Source: Bacteroidota bacterium | GTDB lineage: Bacteria > Bacteroidota > Bacteroidia > Flavobacteriales > Weeksellaceae | DNA: 64,000 bases | Reading direction: 5' to 3' | Assembly: GCA_023393915.1 (NCBI GenBank) | Contig: JAEXBS010000096.1 | Coordinates: 124,001-188,000 of the forward strand | Part shown: one piece after another, positions 35,086 through 43,345 of the stretch | Layout of the letters: every line of letters starts with the position of its first letter | Numbering within the stretch: the stretch's first letter is position 1 | Position numbers and translations under genes: made by a program | Notes under the pieces: generated by a model | What the model was told of the DNA's origin: nothing | The model's database searches: none | Seen by the model: the letters and a program-made list of their open reading frames with translations, nothing else

Positions 35086-36672
35086 ATGAGTAGAAAAATT
35101 CTTTCGAAATATGCATTAACATTAATTTTTACAAGTTTACTACTTGTAGGATGTTCTCGTGAAGACCCAACGCCAGATCCGACCCCAACTCCAACTCCAA
35201 CACCTGAACCACCTGTAGTCACGGAGAAACCGGATGAGATCAATGATTTTGTTTGGAAAGGACTTAATTCTTGGTATTACTGGCAAAAAGATGTCGCTAA
35301 CTTAGCAGATAGTAAAGCAGCCGATGAGGCAGAGTATGTTAAACTAATAAATGGAAAATCTCCAGATAAATTATTTTATAGTTTATTGCACGGTTACGGA
35401 ACAACGGATCAATTTTCCTGGATTGAGAACGATAATTCCATTGTCTCCAGCGCCCAGTATATGGCTGAAGTGGAGGCTACTACTGGCCTCGATATAGCTG
35501 TTTTTGGCAAAGGAGGAGGCTCTTCAAATTATGTAGCGCTAGTAAATTATGTAGTTCCTGGATCCATTGCGGACAAGGAAGGGGTGAAAAGAGGAGATGT
35601 AATTACCAAAGTAAATGGGCAGTACCTAACGCAGTCAAACTATTCTCAATTATTTGGAACAAGTTTTTCTATCACAAGAGCTCAGACCGCTAGTTATGAC
35701 GGTACTCGAATTACAACGACCGATCGTGCTGAAAACATTGCGATTTCTCAAACGCAGATTGACGAGAACCCAATTGCGCATTATGAAGTCATTAAACAAG
35801 GAGGAAAAAATATTGGATATTTGGTTTTCAATGGGTTCGACATTGATTATAATGACGAGCTTAATGCTGTATTTGGTCAGATGAAGCAAGATGGAGTAAA
35901 TGAACTTATCCTTGATCTTAGATACAATGGAGGAGGTTCTGTGAGCACTGCATTAGGGCTAGGTCAAATGATTACTGGCGCTTTTGCGGGATCAAATTAT
36001 ATTTTCATGGACTTTAATGATAAACACAACAATTACGATGGATACGATTTGCTTTCAAACAAGATCCAAATCTATAATGTTGTGGACGGTCATCAGGAAG
36101 CAACAGGTGAAGTTCAAACAATCAATAGTTTAAACCTTCCGAAAGTTTATATATTAGCTTCTTTTCAATCGGCATCTGCAAGTGAGCTTACCATTATTGC
36201 ATTAAAGAAATTTATTGATGTGGAAGTAATAGGTTATTTGACCGTTGGAAAATTTGTTGGGTCCAATACACTTTATGATTCGCCAAATCAAGACTTTTTA
36301 AGTTATGAGGAAAGAAATAAAAACCATAAGTGGCAAATGCAACCCATTACTTTTGCTTACTATAATAATGCAAAAGATCCTCATCCGACAGTGAATTTGA
36401 ATGATGGAAGTGTAGTTCCAGGAATTATCCCTGCAACCCAAGATAACCTAATTCACCCTTTTGAATGGGTAGGGAAAGTTAAAGAGTTCGGAAATCCTTC
36501 AGATCCGGAGCTGGGTAGGGCTTTAGCATTAATTACGGGTAATGCTGCTACTGCAAAAACCACAAGAAGTAGAGCTATACTTACAAACCGGGGAGGAAGT
36601 AAGCTTTTAAGTAAGCCTGTAAGTGCTGCTAGAGGGCTCTATCTAACCGACGTAGAAAGATTTCGTAAGTAA
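35086..36672 (+). CDS. S41 family peptidase lipoprotein
   Basis: A 528-residue surface or periplasmic protease. A lipobox (LLLVGC) is followed immediately by a proline spacer built of PTP repeats. Next comes a helical domain (WKGLNSWYYWQKD), a PDZ domain (VVPGSIADKEGVKRGDVITKVNG), and the peptidase core with LDLRYNGGGSVSTA. The nucleophile Ser lies in FQSASASELT and the Lys in TVGKFVGSNT. The C-terminus (about 60 residues) is basic and Ser/Arg-rich. This short form differs from the Prc-type enzyme at 29651. It ends in a good terminator, so it is probably monocistronic. Confidence 0.93.
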   Translation: MSRKILSKYALTLIFTSLLLVGCSREDPTPDPTPTPTPTPEPPVVTEKPDEINDFVWKGLNSWYYWQKDVANLADSKAADEAEYVKLINGKSPDKLFYSLLHGYGTTDQFSWIENDNSIVSSAQYMAEVEATTGLDIAVFGKGGGSSNYVALVNYVVPGSIADKEGVKRGDVITKVNGQYLTQSNYSQLFGTSFSITRAQTASYDGTRITTTDRAENIAISQTQIDENPIAHYEVIKQGGKNIGYLVFNGFDIDYNDELNAVFGQMKQDGVNELILDLRYNGGGSVSTALGLGQMITGAFAGSNYIFMDFNDKHNNYDGYDLLSNKIQIYNVVDGHQEATGEVQTINSLNLPKVYILASFQSASASELTIIALKKFIDVEVIGYLTVGKFVGSNTLYDSPNQDFLSYEERNKNHKWQMQPITFAYYNNAKDPHPTVNLNDGSVVPGIIPATQDNLIHPFEWVGKVKEFGNPSDPELGRALALITGNAATAKTTRSRAILTNRGGSKLLSKPVSAARGLYLTDVERFRK

Positions 36673-36693
36673 ATCCTCAATTCATTAAAATGT

Positions 36694-36727
36694 AAAAGGC
36701 TGCAGGTATTTTATCTGTAGCCTTTTT
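36694..36727 (+). terminator. Rho-independent terminator after the S41 lipoprotein
   Basis: Arms AAAGGCTGCAG and CTGTAGCCTTT pair with one G-T wobble around a 9-base loop, followed by TTTTT. It lies about 22 bases after the stop codon. Confidence 0.8.
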
Positions 36728-36764
36728 CAATTACCTAGCAAGCTAGATTGCCATCTCATTTTTG

Positions 36765-36772
36765 TATTTTTG
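36765..36772 (+). promoter_or_regulatory. -7 promoter element for uvrB
   Basis: TATTTTTG, an exact TAnnTTTG match 42 bases before the uvrB start. No convincing -33 TTG was found at the expected distance. Confidence 0.4.
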
Positions 36773-36814
36773 TAGAGAAGAGCCTACACTTTAATGTCGG
36801 ACTAAACTTTTTTT

Positions 36815-38812
36815 ATGAACTTTAAAATTCAATCTGAATTTCAGCCAACTGGCGATCAGCCCCAAGCGATTGAAAAACTATCCAAAGGAATTGAGCAGGG
36901 AGAAAAGTATCAAACGCTCTTAGGAGTTACTGGATCAGGTAAGACCTTTACGATTGCAAATGTGGTAGAAAAGATTCAAAGACCAACCATAGTGCTGGCT
37001 CACAATAAAACTTTGGCTGCACAGCTCTATATGGAGTTCAAGGAGTTTTTTCCAGAGAATGCTGTAGAGTATTTTGTCTCTTATTACGATTACTACCAAC
37101 CAGAGGCCTATATTGCATCGACCGGCACTTACATAGAAAAGGACCTTAGTATAAATGAAGAGGTAGAGAAATTACGTCTGGCAGCAACTGCAAGCTTGCT
37201 TTCAGGACGCAAGGATGTTCTTATTGTAGCATCCGTTTCCTGCATATACGGTATTGGGAATCCAACGGAATTCCACAAGACTCTGGTTCGAGCAGAAGTA
37301 GGTGAAAAGATCACTCGTACAGCGCTCTTGCACGCACTAGTAATTGCCCTTTATTCAAGGACTTTAAATGAATTCCAAAGAGGAACGTTCCGTGTTAAAG
37401 GGGACTTAGTGGATGTTTATCCTGCCTATGCAGATACAGCCATCCGCATTCATTTTTACGGAAATGAAATTGAGAAGATTCAGTCCTTTGACCCAGTATC
37501 AGGGAATGTGATTTCTGATTTTGAAAGTATTCAGATCTACCCGGCTAATTTATTTGTGACTTCCAAAGAGACGCTAAACGATGCCATTCGACACATCCAA
37601 GACGATCTTGTAAAACAAGTCGCTTTTTTTCAGAAAATTGAGAAGCCGTTAGAGGCCAAAAGACTCCAAGAGCGAACTGAGTTGGATTTAGAGATGATTA
37701 AAGAATTGGGCTATTGCTCAGGAATAGAAAATTACTCCAGGTATTTGGACGGTCGAGAACCAGGTACAAGACCTTTCTGCCTATTGGATTACTTTCCAAA
37801 GGACTACCTAATGGTAATCGATGAAAGCCACGCGACCATTCCTCAAGTGCATGCTATGTTTGGAGGAGATCGAAGCAGAAAAGAATCTTTAGTTGAGTTT
37901 GGCTTTCGACTTCCAGCAGCCATGGATAACCGGCCTCTTAAATTTGACGAGTTCGAATCCATGCAGAACCAAGTAATTTACGTTTCTGCTACTCCTGCAG
38001 ATTATGAACTTGAAAGAACAGGTGGAGAATATATCGAGCAAATCATTCGTCCTACCGGATTATTAGATCCCATCATTGAGGTTCGTCCTACTGAGAATCA
38101 GATTGATGATTTAATGGAAGAGATTCATAAAAGAAGCGAGGTAGATGAACGTGTCCTAGTGACGACTTTAACTAAGAAGATGGCGGAAGAGCTTACCAAG
38201 TACTTTACTAAGTTTGGAATAAGATGCCGCTATATCCATTCTGATGTTGAAACGTTAGAACGTATTCAAATTATGCAAGACCTAAGAACGGGTCTTTTCG
38301 ATGTACTAATTGGAGTGAATTTACTCAGAGAGGGTCTAGATTTACCTGAAGTTTCTCTTGTGGCAATATTAGATGCTGATAAAGAAGGTATGCTTCGCTC
38401 CAGAAGATCAATGATTCAAACGGTTGGTCGCGCTGCTAGGAATATTAACGGAATGGCCATCCTCTACGCAGATAAAATGACGAAAAGTATGCAGGCAACC
38501 ATTGATGAGACCAATTACCGTCGGGAAAAGCAAATGAATTACAACCAGGAGCACAATCTTCAGCCTCGACAAATTTCTAAGAAGATTTCTGAAGCCTTAG
38601 TGGGCAGAGCCAAGGATTTTCCTGAACAAAAATATACGCAAAGATCGATTGTTAAAGAGGCTGAACAGATTATAAACCAATATTCTGCTCAGGAGCTTGA
38701 TCAACTCATTAATGAGAAACAGAAAAAAATGGAGGATGCTGCTAAGAACTTGGATTTCATTTTGGCAGCTCAATATAGAGATGAAATAAAAGCTCTAAAA
38801 GGTACTCTATAA
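36815..38812 (+). CDS. uvrB: Excinuclease ABC subunit B
   Basis: Damage-verifying helicase of nucleotide excision repair. The 665-residue protein has the N-terminal FQPTGDQPQAI, Walker A GVTGSGKTFT, the beta-hairpin YYDYYQPEAYI that clamps DNA, the Walker B-like VIDESH, helicase motifs SATPADYE, RTGLFDVLIGVNLLREGLD and IQTVGRAARN, and a C-terminal UVR motif (KKMEDAAKNLDFILAAQYRDEI) for UvrC binding. Length is normal. The gene ends by overlapping the convergent DUF3820 gene by six bases. No uvrA or uvrC is nearby. Confidence 0.98.
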   Translation: MNFKIQSEFQPTGDQPQAIEKLSKGIEQGEKYQTLLGVTGSGKTFTIANVVEKIQRPTIVLAHNKTLAAQLYMEFKEFFPENAVEYFVSYYDYYQPEAYIASTGTYIEKDLSINEEVEKLRLAATASLLSGRKDVLIVASVSCIYGIGNPTEFHKTLVRAEVGEKITRTALLHALVIALYSRTLNEFQRGTFRVKGDLVDVYPAYADTAIRIHFYGNEIEKIQSFDPVSGNVISDFESIQIYPANLFVTSKETLNDAIRHIQDDLVKQVAFFQKIEKPLEAKRLQERTELDLEMIKELGYCSGIENYSRYLDGREPGTRPFCLLDYFPKDYLMVIDESHATIPQVHAMFGGDRSRKESLVEFGFRLPAAMDNRPLKFDEFESMQNQVIYVSATPADYELERTGGEYIEQIIRPTGLLDPIIEVRPTENQIDDLMEEIHKRSEVDERVLVTTLTKKMAEELTKYFTKFGIRCRYIHSDVETLERIQIMQDLRTGLFDVLIGVNLLREGLDLPEVSLVAILDADKEGMLRSRRSMIQTVGRAARNINGMAILYADKMTKSMQATIDETNYRREKQMNYNQEHNLQPRQISKKISEALVGRAKDFPEQKYTQRSIVKEAEQIINQYSAQELDQLINEKQKKMEDAAKNLDFILAAQYRDEIKALKGTL

Positions 38813-39043
38813 GTTGCATTTTTCTTGAAGAGCTTTTTCTCGGATTGGAATTAATAAGTGGTTTAGTCCATTAATTTTAATTTCGTAAATCGTTGATAGA
38901 AGCATTCCTAACTTACCTTTTGGCATTCCCTTTTTCGCTAGCCATTCTAAATAGGATACAGGTAGTTCTCCAACGAGTCTCCCTTTATATTTTCCAAAGG
39001 GCATTTCTGTTTTGAATAGTTCGATAAGAATACGAGGATCCAT
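38807..39043 (-). CDS. DUF3820 family protein
   Basis: A 78-residue cytoplasmic protein with the family core MPFGKYKGRLVGELPVSYLEWLAKKG, a motif also seen beside exonuclease domains in other proteins. It is named in Pfam as a putative quorum-sensing-regulated virulence factor domain, but its activity is unknown. It lies seven bases after the AI-2E family transporter gene on the same strand and overlaps the end of uvrB on the opposite strand. Confidence 0.85.
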   Translation of the reverse strand: MDPRILIELFKTEMPFGKYKGRLVGELPVSYLEWLAKKGMPKGKLGMLLSTIYEIKINGLNHLLIPIREKALQEKCNL

Positions 39044-39049
39044 TAGTAA

Positions 39050-40141
39050 TTAAAGACTTAAATCGATTTTTTCTTCGAGCTCGTCAGGTTCATTTAGAAT
39101 GAGTTCATTATTGTCAGTACTGAATTCATTATGGTAAACTTGGATTAATAGAACGGTCATAGAAACCAGGATTGGGCCGAAAATTAGACCCATAAACCCA
39201 AATAAATTCATCCCCATGATGATACCAAAAACGGTATTTAAGGGGTGTATGTTCTCCAATCGTTTTAGTAAAGTGAATCGTAAGATATTGTCGGTAAGTC
39301 CTACTGCGATTAAACAATATATCAGAATTCCAATTCCACCCGTCGAATTTCCTTCTGCAATCATAAATATACCTACAGGAACATATACAATAGCGGCCCC
39401 TACAATTGGAATCATCGAGGCAATAGCCGTCAGTGCAAAAAGTAGAACGGGGCTAGGCGCTCCAAAAATAAAATAACCAATAAGTGCTACGATTCCTTGT
39501 CCTAGTGCAACGACCGGTATCCCAACAGCGTTTGCTAGAACAAGTTTTCTGAATTTGTATCCTATCAGATTGATATTAGCTCTTTTTAAAGGCATAGCAT
39601 CCTGAACAATTCTTTCAAATTGTCTTGGTTTTTCAAGCATAAAATAGAGCATAAAGAAAAGTGAAGCAATTACGGACAGCGTGTTAAAGGTTCCACTTAA
39701 TGCAGTTGTGGAATATTTCGCAGCACTTGCTTTGATCCCCTCTAAGTTGTCCTTGCTTAACAGATCTATTTTTGTTTTTTCAAAGACGTAATCATGGATT
39801 TTGTCAATAAAAACATTAAACTTCTGAAGATAGACTTCGGAGGCTCCTAGGTTTTCAATAATCATATCACCTAAAAGATACAAAGGGATAATAAGGACCA
39901 CCAATGAGATTAATATAATTAAGAAAGCGGACCACATGGGCTTCCAATTTTTTTCCTCTTGGAGATAAAAATTAAAATTCCGGCATACAATATAAAGGGT
40001 CAAAGCACCTAAAAGAGAGGGGATAAATAGGCTAAGATTAAATACAATGATGGCCAGTAAGGCAGTAATGATTAAAATAAGGAATACCTGTTTAATCTTG
40101 ACCCCGCTGATAATTTGATTTCTTTTGCCCATAAAACCCAT
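39050..40141 (-). CDS. AI-2E family transporter (membrane protein)
   Basis: A 363-residue inner-membrane protein with about seven to eight hydrophobic helices: a paired N-terminal set (LLAIIVFNLSLFIPSLLGAL), a soluble helical region around residues 95-150, and the C-terminal GYFIFGAPSPVLLFALTAIASMIPIVGAAIVYVP that carries the family's diagnostic P-I-V-G turn. Members export diverse compounds and some act as Na+/H+ antiporters, so the AI-2 name should not be taken literally. A second ATG at 40132 is equally possible as a start. Confidence 0.9.
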   Translation of the reverse strand: MGFMGKRNQIISGVKIKQVFLILIITALLAIIVFNLSLFIPSLLGALTLYIVCRNFNFYLQEEKNWKPMWSAFLIILISLVVLIIPLYLLGDMIIENLGASEVYLQKFNVFIDKIHDYVFEKTKIDLLSKDNLEGIKASAAKYSTTALSGTFNTLSVIASLFFMLYFMLEKPRQFERIVQDAMPLKRANINLIGYKFRKLVLANAVGIPVVALGQGIVALIGYFIFGAPSPVLLFALTAIASMIPIVGAAIVYVPVGIFMIAEGNSTGGIGILIYCLIAVGLTDNILRFTLLKRLENIHPLNTVFGIIMGMNLFGFMGLIFGPILVSMTVLLIQVYHNEFSTDNNELILNEPDELEEKIDLSL

Positions 40142-40195
40142 TTAGATGTGTGTGAATTATTTGTAATCGGTGAAGAGTTTTTTACAAGTTAAGGT

Positions 40196-40927
40196 CTATT
40201 GATTGATCAATGCTCGAGGTTTTCCTACAAATGCACAATACGCTGAGTACATAACAACATAGATAAATGGAAAGGTCAATAGAATTCCAATGAAGCAGAA
40301 AATAATCCCTGCAATACTTATAAGAAATCCAAGTAAAAAGATTCCTAATACGGTAGCATAATTTTCCTTAGCAATAGCAAAGGATTTCTGAATGGCCTCA
40401 ATAGCGTTTGCGTTCTCAAACAAAAGGACAGGAAACCCAAATAAAAATAAAGGGGCAACAAATAAACCAGGTAAGAAACATAAAGCAAAGCTGATTCCAA
40501 TTATTATGGAAGAGATTAGCGAATAAAGCATAATGTTGATCCAATTTTGACGGTACCCGATAAACAAATCTTGCCACGAATGTGGTTGACCGTTGTTGTA
40601 TTTATTTGCCAAATAAATTAGCCCAACAAATAACGGGGAAATCAAAATGCCAAAAAGACCGGAAGCAGCATAATACGTTTTAACGCCTTTGATTGCAAAA
40701 ATATCTGCGGTAGCGAAACCTTCTCCAGAACTCATCATTTCGTCGTAAATGAGTTGAGAGTCCAGGCCTGAAATCATTTCAAGAAACCATCCTCCCAGAA
40801 TATAAATGATCACAGCAAGTAAACTGTACCAAAATACTCCTTTAAACATTTCGAAAGCATGCCCAATGACACTGCTAGTGTTTCTTTCGGGCATTTTTAG
40901 TTGGCCCACTTCACCGTAATTTTCCAT
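40196..40927 (-). CDS. Multi-pass membrane protein, unknown function (paralogue 1)
   Basis: A 243-residue protein with a soluble N-terminal tail and about five to six hydrophobic helices. It shares its plan with the next gene upstream: an N-terminal helix after a signature like GHAFEMFKGVFWYSLLAV, then a central NNGQPHSWQDLFIGYRQN matching NGEKLQVSDLFEGYRG of its neighbour, then three more helices. Such proteins are often annotated only as integral membrane proteins of the DUF975/glycerophosphodiester-phosphodiesterase-associated type. I cannot assign a function. It lies 68 bases after its paralogue. Confidence 0.8.
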   Translation of the reverse strand: MENYGEVGQLKMPERNTSSVIGHAFEMFKGVFWYSLLAVIIYILGGWFLEMISGLDSQLIYDEMMSSGEGFATADIFAIKGVKTYYAASGLFGILISPLFVGLIYLANKYNNGQPHSWQDLFIGYRQNWINIMLYSLISSIIIGISFALCFLPGLFVAPLFLFGFPVLLFENANAIEAIQKSFAIAKENYATVLGIFLLGFLISIAGIIFCFIGILLTFPFIYVVMYSAYCAFVGKPRALINQ

Positions 40928-40995
40928 AGTTTATGATGTTTCCATCAAATTTAAACTATTTGGACAAATAAACGATAAACGGAATAGTAATTCTT

Positions 40996-41712
40996 CTAGG
41001 ATTCGTAAAATATTTTACGATATAAAACATAGATGACCGCCGTGAAAAAAGGATACGTGAAAACAGCTCCAATGATAGTGAACATACCGGCATATTTAAA
41101 TAGGATTGCAACAAGACAGCAGGCTATAATTTCTAAAGGAAACCGCTTTAGAGCAGTAAAATTTAATGAAAGTGTTTCAAACAGTCTTCTTTTTGCAAAG
41201 AGCATAAGGGGCGCAGTAAATAGAGTGAGAAGAACCCAAAAGACTCCGAGGAAGAGGGTGGGAAGAGTGAAGAGGTACACCATAATCCAGAACAAATAAA
41301 AACTTGCAAAGGAAAAAAAGCGAGCCCCTCTGTAGCCTTCAAATAAATCAGAAACCTGTAGCTTCTCTCCATTATCTAATTTTCTATAGAGGGTAAACAA
41401 CCCCAGATTAAGAGGAAACAAGAAAACCGCGCAACCAATTAGTATCCAATAAAAGGTGGTAAATCCGGGTAATTTCATGATTTCTTGAACTCCTCCTTGG
41501 TAAGCTTCCATACTAATAGCTAATTTCTCGGATAACTCGAGATACGGTCCGAGAACACCATAGCGAACGGAAGCGTAATAGGCAACTGCAAAAAAGAGAG
41601 AAAAAGTAATTAGACTGAAGAGCACTTGGTATAAAAGAGTTCTGATCCAATAGGAAAAAGCTTGATTTAAAAGGAAAGGAATTCCGGCCTTCGGCGGATA
41701 AGGAGGCTGCAT
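40996..41712 (-). CDS. Multi-pass membrane protein, unknown function (paralogue 2)
   Basis: A 238-residue protein with about five to six membrane helices, starting with a Pro-rich N-terminus (MQPPYPPKAG) and then NQAFSYWIRTLLYQVLFSL. A conserved loop (LDNGEKLQVSDLFEGYRGARFF) matches the adjacent gene, so the two look like an ancient tandem duplication. The two proteins could form a heteromeric complex; this is inferred only from pairing. Divergent from pabB. Confidence 0.8.
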   Translation of the reverse strand: MQPPYPPKAGIPFLLNQAFSYWIRTLLYQVLFSLITFSLFFAVAYYASVRYGVLGPYLELSEKLAISMEAYQGGVQEIMKLPGFTTFYWILIGCAVFLFPLNLGLFTLYRKLDNGEKLQVSDLFEGYRGARFFSFASFYLFWIMVYLFTLPTLFLGVFWVLLTLFTAPLMLFAKRRLFETLSLNFTALKRFPLEIIACCLVAILFKYAGMFTIIGAVFTYPFFTAVIYVLYRKIFYES

Positions 41713-41749
41713 TTAAATTTTGTTTTTGCAAAAATAAGCTTAAAAAAAT

Positions 41750-41757
41750 TACTTTTG
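41750..41757 (+). promoter_or_regulatory. -7 promoter element for pabB-pabC
   Basis: TACTTTTG matches TAnnTTTG exactly. It lies 22 bases before the ATG at 41779 and argues against the TTG start at 41755, which would be inside the element. Confidence 0.45.
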
Positions 41758-41778
41758 CTTAGTAAATTGTTTGGAGAT

Positions 41779-42738
41779 ATGAATTTCGACTACATGGATG
41801 AACTTTCCCTCTCGGGATGTCCTTTCTTTTTTATGATCGATTTCGACATAGAGCAAATCGTGGTACTACCAAAGCGCGAGGCGCTTGAAAAAGGGATCAT
41901 GTTCGAATTCAAAGATAACAAGCAGGTTTCTCTACATGAAGTAGAGCCGAAAAAATTAGAGCTATTATCGCATCCAGAAGATTTAGAAAGTTTTAAGAAA
42001 GGGTTTGACATTGTTCAGAATAATTTGCAGTTAGGAAACTCTTACTTAGCTAATTATACGTGCAAGACTCCGGTTGACACTAATTATAATCTCGAAGATT
42101 TTTTTTACCAATCCAAGGCGAAATACAAGGTTTATTATCAAGATCATTTTGTTAGTTTTTCCCCAGAGACCTTCGTTGAAATAAAAGGGAATAAAATATT
42201 CACCTATCCAATGAAGGGAACCATCGATGCTTCGCTTCCCAATGCAGCTAGAGCGCTTCGTGAAAACCCAAAGGAAAAAGCAGAGCATTATACCGTAGTT
42301 GATCTCTTACGTAATGATTTGAGTCAAGTGGCTGATTTAGTGGAAGTGGATGAGTTTCAAAGGATTGATTATCTTAGAACCAGTCAGAAAGATCTTCTAG
42401 CCATGAGTTCACAGATTTCAGGCGTTATTAAACCTCAATTTATTGGAAAAATAGGAAGTATTTTTCGTGAGCTCCTGCCCGCTGGATCTATTTTAGGTGC
42501 ACCCAAAGTTAAAACAAAAGAGATCATTAGTAAAGCGGAAAGAAATAAAAGAGGTTGGTATACTGGGGTGGCAGGCTGGTTTGATGGCCAAAATCTCGAT
42601 TCTTGTGTTCTTATTCGTTTTATTGAGAAGAATAAGGACCAATATTTTTTCAGAAGTGGAGGAGGTATTACACACCAAAGCAAATTAGAAGAAGAATACC
42701 AAGAAATGATTCAAAAGATATATGTCCCGATTCATTGA
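41779..42738 (+). CDS. pabB: Aminodeoxychorismate synthase component I
   Basis: Chorismate-using enzyme that makes 4-amino-4-deoxychorismate for folate synthesis. The ATG at 41779 gives 319 residues, since an upstream TTG would lie within the promoter. The family chorismate-binding motifs are present: the Lys of YPMKGTID, RENPKEKAEHYTVVDLLRNDL, LPAGSILGAPK and the C-terminal SGGGITHQSKLEEEYQE. The short length and missing N-terminal region match the compact PabB of Bacteroidota rather than anthranilate synthase. It overlaps pabC by 17 bases, giving coupled synthesis. The glutamine amidotransferase subunit is not nearby. Confidence 0.93.
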   Translation: MNFDYMDELSLSGCPFFFMIDFDIEQIVVLPKREALEKGIMFEFKDNKQVSLHEVEPKKLELLSHPEDLESFKKGFDIVQNNLQLGNSYLANYTCKTPVDTNYNLEDFFYQSKAKYKVYYQDHFVSFSPETFVEIKGNKIFTYPMKGTIDASLPNAARALRENPKEKAEHYTVVDLLRNDLSQVADLVEVDEFQRIDYLRTSQKDLLAMSSQISGVIKPQFIGKIGSIFRELLPAGSILGAPKVKTKEIISKAERNKRGWYTGVAGWFDGQNLDSCVLIRFIEKNKDQYFFRSGGGITHQSKLEEEYQEMIQKIYVPIH

Positions 42739-43330
42739 AACTATTGAAGTTACAGAGGGCTTAGCTCCTTTACTTTCTTTTCATCAGAGAAGGGTAGAAG
42801 AAACCTTTGCCGCTTTTCATCAGCCCTGCTCATTAAATTTGCATCAACTAATGAGTCAATTGCCTCATACCCATTACAAAAGTAAATGGAGGGTAGTTTA
42901 TGATTTAGATGGAGGCTTGGAGTTTAGTTTTACAAGATTTGAGAAAAGAAGTCACGAAAAGTTCTTAATTATAGAAGCTCCTGAAATTAATTACCAGTTT
43001 AAGGGTGAAGACCGCTCTTCTTTGAATCGATACAAGCGAAACAATGCAGGAGTAGAAGCTTTGTTTACACAAGAAGGATGGTTAACAGATTCTAGCTATT
43101 CCAACCTCATTTTTAAGCAAGCAAATGTTTGGTACACCCCGATTACTCATCTTTTGAATGGAGTCCAAAGAAGGTGTTTATTAGAAAGCGGGAAAATAAA
43201 AGAGCGTCCTATACATCGAGATGATTTAGTTAACTATTCGCATTTCGTGTTGATTAATGCTCTGAATTCCATAGATAATGCTGTGGAATATCCCTTGTCT
43301 GCTATTGAAAACCTGGTTCCCGAGGAATAG
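42722..43330 (+). CDS. pabC: Aminotransferase class IV, probable aminodeoxychorismate lyase
   Basis: PLP enzyme converting aminodeoxychorismate to 4-aminobenzoate and pyruvate. The 202-residue protein has the catalytic Lys region SSLNRYKRNNAG, the LTDSSYSNLIF segment, and the phosphate-binding THLLNGVQRRCLL. It is shorter than the roughly 270-residue E. coli PabC because the N-terminal domain is reduced. The overlap with pabB supports the assignment over branched-chain aminotransferase. It ends 16 bases before the convergent menD. Confidence 0.9.
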   Translation: MSRFIETIEVTEGLAPLLSFHQRRVEETFAAFHQPCSLNLHQLMSQLPHTHYKSKWRVVYDLDGGLEFSFTRFEKRSHEKFLIIEAPEINYQFKGEDRSSLNRYKRNNAGVEALFTQEGWLTDSSYSNLIFKQANVWYTPITHLLNGVQRRCLLESGKIKERPIHRDDLVNYSHFVLINALNSIDNAVEYPLSAIENLVPEE

Positions 43331-43345
43331 GCAATAGGTAGTGCT

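Noticed and set aside
38807..38812. The six-base overlap of uvrB and DUF3820 as a frameshift or assembly fault.
   Set aside because: Both genes have intact normal termini, and short convergent overlaps are common in compact genomes.
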